Shown in pieces: positions 60,704 through 64,000 of a stretch of 64,000 bases of DNA. The notes under the pieces were generated by a model. The model ran no database searches. It saw only the letters and a program-made list of their open reading frames with translations, and had not been told where the DNA came from. This stretch comes from Flavobacteriaceae bacterium GF1 (lineage in GTDB: Bacteria > Bacteroidota > Bacteroidia > Flavobacteriales > Flavobacteriaceae): assembly GCA_009797885.1 (NCBI GenBank), contig WNKP01000002.1:1-64000 (forward strand). Direction: 5' to 3'. A program made the translations under genes and the position numbers. How positions within the stretch are numbered: the first letter of the stretch is position 1; every line of letters begins with the position of its first letter.

Positions 60704-62815
60704 CTATTCTGCATACAGAACATCCCAAGTTTTCAATTTGTCAAGGGTAAAATACACGGACGAGTTATTCTTTTTTTCAAAGGAAATATCATTGTCGTAC
60801 AAAATGGATTTCATTGATTGGATGTTTTTGGATGTATTCCATCGTAGCTCCAAATTTTTTAACACGGTGGCTTTTGGCATGGGTCGTTCCCCTTCATTGT
60901 TGACCAAGAAAATGAGGTAGCCCCTACCTTTTTTGAAGATATTGACCATGACCTTTTCATGATTTATAGTGGTTACGGGCGCACTGTTCGGAGCAAGGTG
61001 TATAATCGCGTTTCTTAGGAGCTGTGAGCTTATGGGCAAACGATGTTGCCAAGCAAATTGCCCGACACGACCCGGAAAATAAATATGGTTTGCGTTTACA
61101 AAACCGAGCTGAAACAAAGAGGATTGTTTCCTTAAAGAAGCTCGCTCTGGAGGTACGCCCCATTTGTTCTTAGGGGAAAAATTAGGCACCAATGTCATTA
61201 AAGGTTGCGCATCACTTTCAATTTTAATAGCCTCTTCTCCGTAAGGAATCAATTTTGTATTACCAAAGTCCTTAAAAAGCGGGTGCGAAGTATCCTCAAT
61301 GCGGTAATAGGCTCCTACTGGGTTGGGCACGGTTTGATACCGTTTCTCTATGTTTAGGGACTGGTCAAAGAACACCTTTTCACGTTTTTTTCCACTTTCG
61401 TCCTCAAGGCCCGTTTCAAAGGAGGAGAGGGTTCTTCCTCCCTTTTTTGTAAAAGCAGAAATGATTTCATAAACCGCATTGCTTATCTTTTTTTGGTTGG
61501 GCAGTATTAATAGGTCATATCCCTCCAGCTTGTCTTTCTTTACATTGTATTCTGACAGCACGTCAAACTGTACCTGTGCATTGATGAGCGTTTCAAAAAA
61601 TCCGTATAGTTCGTCCTCTGCCTCCTTAAAGTTCATTACGCCATTGAGCACACCTACTTTTGCTTGTTTGATGTTAGCACTTAAATAAGGCTGTATTTTT
61701 TCGATTTGACTATTGAAATCGCGCACCAGCTCCAACGTGATTTTATCTTCCATCACTTTTGGGAAACCTGTAGTTGAGGGTAACCAATTACCGCCGTTCG
61801 ATATGATTTGGGCCGTCCAAAAATCAAACTCACCTTTGGGTAGTGCTGCATGTCGCCATTTCAGGCCTGGGGCCGTGTTGGTGAGTATCAAAGGGCGTTC
61901 GCCATTGTTGTGCGCTGCCCGGGCAAAATTGGTCTCCACTGCGGCTTTCCAACGCGGGTCCTGCATCGACCAGCCATCTTTGTAATCATCACGTGGCTGG
62001 GTAGAGTTCACATCGCAATATTGACTCATGAATTCAATGGTTTCCCGCTGCTCTAATTTCAAACGCCCTACAAGCACCGTGTTCGGATTTGCAACTTTGA
62101 TGCCCGCATACCAGTTTTTCCATGTCTTGTAATAACTTTTTATTCTGAACTCACTCAATTCTTTTTTGGATGCTTGGGTTATAGATTTGTCATACCATTT
62201 CCTGAATAGCGTCCTGGAATATGGGCCATAGGACAACTTATGGCTGGCAAAGCTGAAAAAGAAGGCATCAGGAGCGTATTTTTTAATAATTTCCTGCATA
62301 GCAGGTATTGCTACGGCTTCATTGCGATAAGGGCCCGCCCCATCGGTATCGATGAGTTTGTCGAAGAGTCCTGGCCTTTTCAAAGTGTTGTAACTCGGAC
62401 TGCCCTCAGAATCAAGTACAAACCATTCGGGGAAGTCCGCATAAGTATCTTCTGTGGTCTTGCTCCAATCGGTACGGGCCAATACTTTAAGACCATGTTT
62501 TTTGGCTGCGGAATTAAGTTCGCCAAAGACATCGCGACCTTCCATATATGGATTCTTGTTATGGTAGGGCACCTTTGTTGGATACCATGCATAAATGCCT
62601 GCAGTCTGCAACATAATGCCCTCCGCACGAAGCGTATCTTTGGCATAAAGAATCAGCTCTTCGGCATCTATTAGTGGGGCATCTTTTACCTGTAGATTGA
62701 ACTGAAGGAAACGGTGTGGTGCTTTCCACCAATCAATGTTGTTATTGTCTTGTGCCAAAAGCGGTTTCGCTCCCAGTATGATAAGCCATGAGAATAGTGC
62801 AATTTTTCGTTTCAT
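60704..62815 (-). CDS. GHL6-like exported barrel protein, probable glycoside hydrolase
   Basis: Start at ATG 62815 (MKRKIALFSWLIILGAKPLLAQ signal), 703 aa. A TIM barrel (GIMLQTAGIYAWYPTKVPYH, GRDVFGELNSAAKKHGLKVLARTDWS, APDAFFFSF) is followed by a Rossmann-like domain (QAKVGVLNGVMNF..., YDLLILPNQKKIS) that resembles the trimerisation domain of GH42-type enzymes. This is the layout of hypothetical glycosidase GHL6 and fucosidase-like relatives. No catalytic pair can be fixed from sequence. Convergent with the lyase-like gene. Confidence 0.6.
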   Translation of the reverse strand: MKRKIALFSWLIILGAKPLLAQDNNNIDWWKAPHRFLQFNLQVKDAPLIDAEELILYAKDTLRAEGIMLQTAGIYAWYPTKVPYHNKNPYMEGRDVFGELNSAAKKHGLKVLARTDWSKTTEDTYADFPEWFVLDSEGSPSYNTLKRPGLFDKLIDTDGAGPYRNEAVAIPAMQEIIKKYAPDAFFFSFASHKLSYGPYSRTLFRKWYDKSITQASKKELSEFRIKSYYKTWKNWYAGIKVANPNTVLVGRLKLEQRETIEFMSQYCDVNSTQPRDDYKDGWSMQDPRWKAAVETNFARAAHNNGERPLILTNTAPGLKWRHAALPKGEFDFWTAQIISNGGNWLPSTTGFPKVMEDKITLELVRDFNSQIEKIQPYLSANIKQAKVGVLNGVMNFKEAEDELYGFFETLINAQVQFDVLSEYNVKKDKLEGYDLLILPNQKKISNAVYEIISAFTKKGGRTLSSFETGLEDESGKKREKVFFDQSLNIEKRYQTVPNPVGAYYRIEDTSHPLFKDFGNTKLIPYGEEAIKIESDAQPLMTLVPNFSPKNKWGVPPERASLRKQSSLFQLGFVNANHIYFPGRVGQFAWQHRLPISSQLLRNAIIHLAPNSAPVTTINHEKVMVNIFKKGRGYLIFLVNNEGERPMPKATVLKNLELRWNTSKNIQSMKSILYDNDISFEKKNNSSVYFTLDKLKTWDVLYAE

Positions 62816-63143
62816 TTGTCCTTTTTCGATTAAGTATATAGTCATGCGACTTCGTAGAACCTTTTATTTACGGTACGCGCGACAATGATTTCCAGTTCAG
62901 GTCAAAGTTTTTTGCGTGCTTAGGGGCGATATTCCAATACGTTCAAAGCCTGAACCAGAACCATGAGGGTTTTGAGCGAAACCATCTTGTCTAAATCGAT
63001 AATTGTCGCACTATACTCACCTAAGTCATACAACGCATCAGCTAAACACATCCCTGAATAGGAATCCACTTTTGGCAACTTTTTTGATAAGGTCGATTTC
63101 CTTTATTAGCCTTAAGGTTTCAAATCATTCTAGGAATTTTCCA

Positions 63144-63300
63144 ATGAGAAACCGGACCATGGCTTTTATTTCGAATGCAATACTAATAATTGAAGCTTCT
63201 AAAAATGGAGGCACTCGGTATTTGGCATGGGAAGCATTACGCTTGGGCATAGAAGTTTACATATTAAATGATGTTGCTTCTGGTCCTGAAGTCAATTGGG
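63144..63300 (+). pseudogene. ATP-grasp-like gene fragment truncated at island boundary
   Basis: ATG at 63144 encodes MRNRTMAFISNAILIIEASK, NGGTRYLAWEALRLGIEVYI and LNDVASGPEVNW. The N-terminal beta-alpha-beta of pre-ATP-grasp domains looks like this. The frame then runs into the direct repeat at 63298 and becomes meaningless. The 62816-63143 stretch before it has no intact gene, only short decayed-looking frames. Confidence 0.45.
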
Positions 63301-63482
63301 CCTGCAATGCTATAAACCCTTCGACGGCCAGGCCGTCGCAGTCTTTTTTCATTTCTCCGCACTTCCGAGCAAGCTCGAGCGCTCCGAAATGAAAAACCCC
63401 TCACATTCCATGTAAAGGGTTTTATTTCCTTGCGGTCTGGACGGGACTCGAACCCGCGACCCCCTGCGTGACAGGCAGGTAT
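63298..63482. repeat. Right island boundary repeat (attR-like)
   Basis: About 95 percent identical to 29173-29357 with the same hairpins, including CGACGGCCAGGCCGTCG at 63322-63338. Continues into the complete tRNA-Asp. Confidence 0.8.
63397..63423 (-). terminator. tRNA-Asp terminator
   Basis: On the minus strand CCCTTTACATGGAATGTGAGGGG followed by TTTTTC, starting about 13 nt after the tRNA 3' end. Confidence 0.75.
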
Positions 63483-63506
63483 TCTAACCAACTGAACTAC
63501 CAGACC
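63433..63506 (-). tRNA. tRNA-Asp (GTC)
   Basis: 74 nt without encoded CCA. Acceptor GGTCTGG pairs with CCAGACC. D-arm contains AGTTCAGTTGGTTAGA, anticodon stem CCTGC/GCAGG with loop CTGTCAC (anticodon GTC), T-arm GGGTTCGAGTCCC. Discriminator base G. Its 3' 50 nt are duplicated at 29308-29357. Confidence 0.97.
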
Positions 63507-63626
63507 AAGAATTTTATCTTTAAGAAGACTCCTGCAACAGCGGGATTCAAATCTTGTTACCGTGCTTTTACTAAAGCGAGGGCAAATATACCTACATCTT
63601 TCGGTTTGGACAAAACTTTTTTCCCT

Positions 63627-64000
63627 TCACACAAATTTTTGCCGTTCCACCAAAAAAGTATTCAAAACCGTGGAGAAATTGGAACGGATATCTACCCCAA
63701 CATAGCGGATCTTATACTGCATGCACTTTAGTTTTAGGGCCTGTACATAGTCCTCTATTCCTTTTCTGTAACCCTCCCGAATGTTTTCGGCATGCAGATC
63801 AATATGCTGTCCGGTTTCCACATCAATAAAACGTCTCGGGGAATTGTCAAAATCAAACTGTTGTTCCAGTTCCTTGTCCAATAAATGGAAGAGCACAATT
63901 TCATGCTTGTTATACTTTAAATGGCGCAGGGCTTCAAAAAGTTTTTCTTCCTCAACTTCGGTCTGAAACATATCCGAGAACACAAAAATCAAGCTCCTAC
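63627..64000 (-). CDS. DUF58-domain protein, 5' end beyond window
   Basis: The frame is open to the right edge. The visible residues (RSLIFVFSDMFQT...FHLLDKELEQQFDFDNSPRRFIDVETGQ...YVQALKLKCMQYKIRYVGVDI) match the C-terminal half of DUF58 proteins, a vWA-like family usually coded next to MoxR ATPases and BatA/B proteins in Bacteroidota. The C-terminal KFV stop is at 63627. About half of a normal DUF58 protein is visible. Confidence 0.8.
   Translation of the reverse strand, partial: RSLIFVFSDMFQTEVEEEKLFEALRHLKYNKHEIVLFHLLDKELEQQFDFDNSPRRFIDVETGQHIDLHAENIREGYRKGIEDYVQALKLKCMQYKIRYVGVDIRSNFSTVLNTFLVERQKFV

Larger units (their letters stand above)
29173..63482. mobile_element. 34.1-kb genomic island at tRNA-Asp carrying a glycan-utilisation locus
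   Basis: Two about 185-bp direct repeats (29173-29357 and 63298-63482, constant offset 34,125 bp, roughly 95 percent alike) enclose the whole utilisation locus. Both contain the 3' half of tRNA-Asp plus its terminator region. Only the right copy continues into a complete tRNA. This is the layout left by insertion at a tRNA 3' end. An ATP-grasp-like frame is cut exactly at the right repeat start. No integrase or other mobility gene is inside, so the island may be immobilised or moved by homologous recombination. Confidence 0.65.

Overview
The window comes from a member of the Bacteroidota, most likely a marine Flavobacteriaceae. The signs are TonB-dependent receptors with carboxypeptidase-like N-domains, a FecI/FecR pair, a LytS/LytTR pair, DUF4249 and BspA-type repeat proteins, S1 sulfatase plus GH28, and moderate to low GC. 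No rRNA or CRISPR array is present. One intact tRNA (tRNA-Asp) lies near the right end.

Region 1 (1-7.3 kb, minus strand). A BspA-like repeat protein runs off the left edge. It is followed by about ten short unrelated genes, mostly one per interval between copies of a short motif, consensus AAAGTTCAAATAAACGATTG, which overlaps or closely follows the upstream stop codon. This looks like a gene-cassette array. Several genes in it encode only 33-51 aa. A smaller array with the same motif lies on the plus strand at 20.5-21.4 kb.

Region 2 (7.3-20.4 kb). An M48 peptidase, a GNAT-YoaP protein, selO and msrB precede a tight seven-gene operon read right to left: His-rich lipoprotein, dcd, yidD, hisI, folE, a Fur-family (Zur-like) regulator and cysS. 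Paired palindromic operators precede it. This has the shape of a zinc-starvation operon. A divergent TonB receptor with a DUF4249 lipoprotein follows.

Region 3 (20.4-29.1 kb). This is a mixed accessory zone: acetyltransferase, small secreted proteins, LytS-type kinase with LytTR regulator, a decayed insertion-sequence transposase, NAD-binding proteins and an alpha/beta hydrolase.

Region 4 (29.17-63.48 kb). A 34.1-kb island is bounded by about 185-bp direct repeats, each carrying the 3' half of tRNA-Asp. The right copy belongs to the intact tRNA and the left copy is a fragment. The island is an unusual polysaccharide/uronate utilisation locus. It has two TonB receptors but no SusD. It has a FecI-type sigma factor, a FecR anti-sigma and an STN-containing transducer. 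A LacI regulator is matched to three copies of a TGCAATCGATTGCA operator. Secreted depolymerisation enzymes are a GH28 lipoprotein, an S1 sulfatase, an uncharacterised alpha/alpha-toroid protein and a GHL6-like barrel protein. There are four enolase-superfamily dehydratases, three with Tat signals, and a cytochrome c-PQQ-type sugar dehydrogenase lipoprotein. Cytoplasmic-type enzymes are a FAH-family protein, tartrate/D-malate-type dehydrogenase, DhaK, DhaL, a HAD phosphatase and a class II aldolase. DASS and TauE-type transporters complete the set. A decayed uxaC fragment suggests that an isomerase route for uronic acids was lost. My reading (inference) is that a sulfated, uronate-containing glycan is cut at the surface and periplasm. 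Released sugars are then oxidised and dehydrated, partly in the periplasm, and imported as acids. They end in C3/C4 ketose phosphorylation and aldol cleavage.
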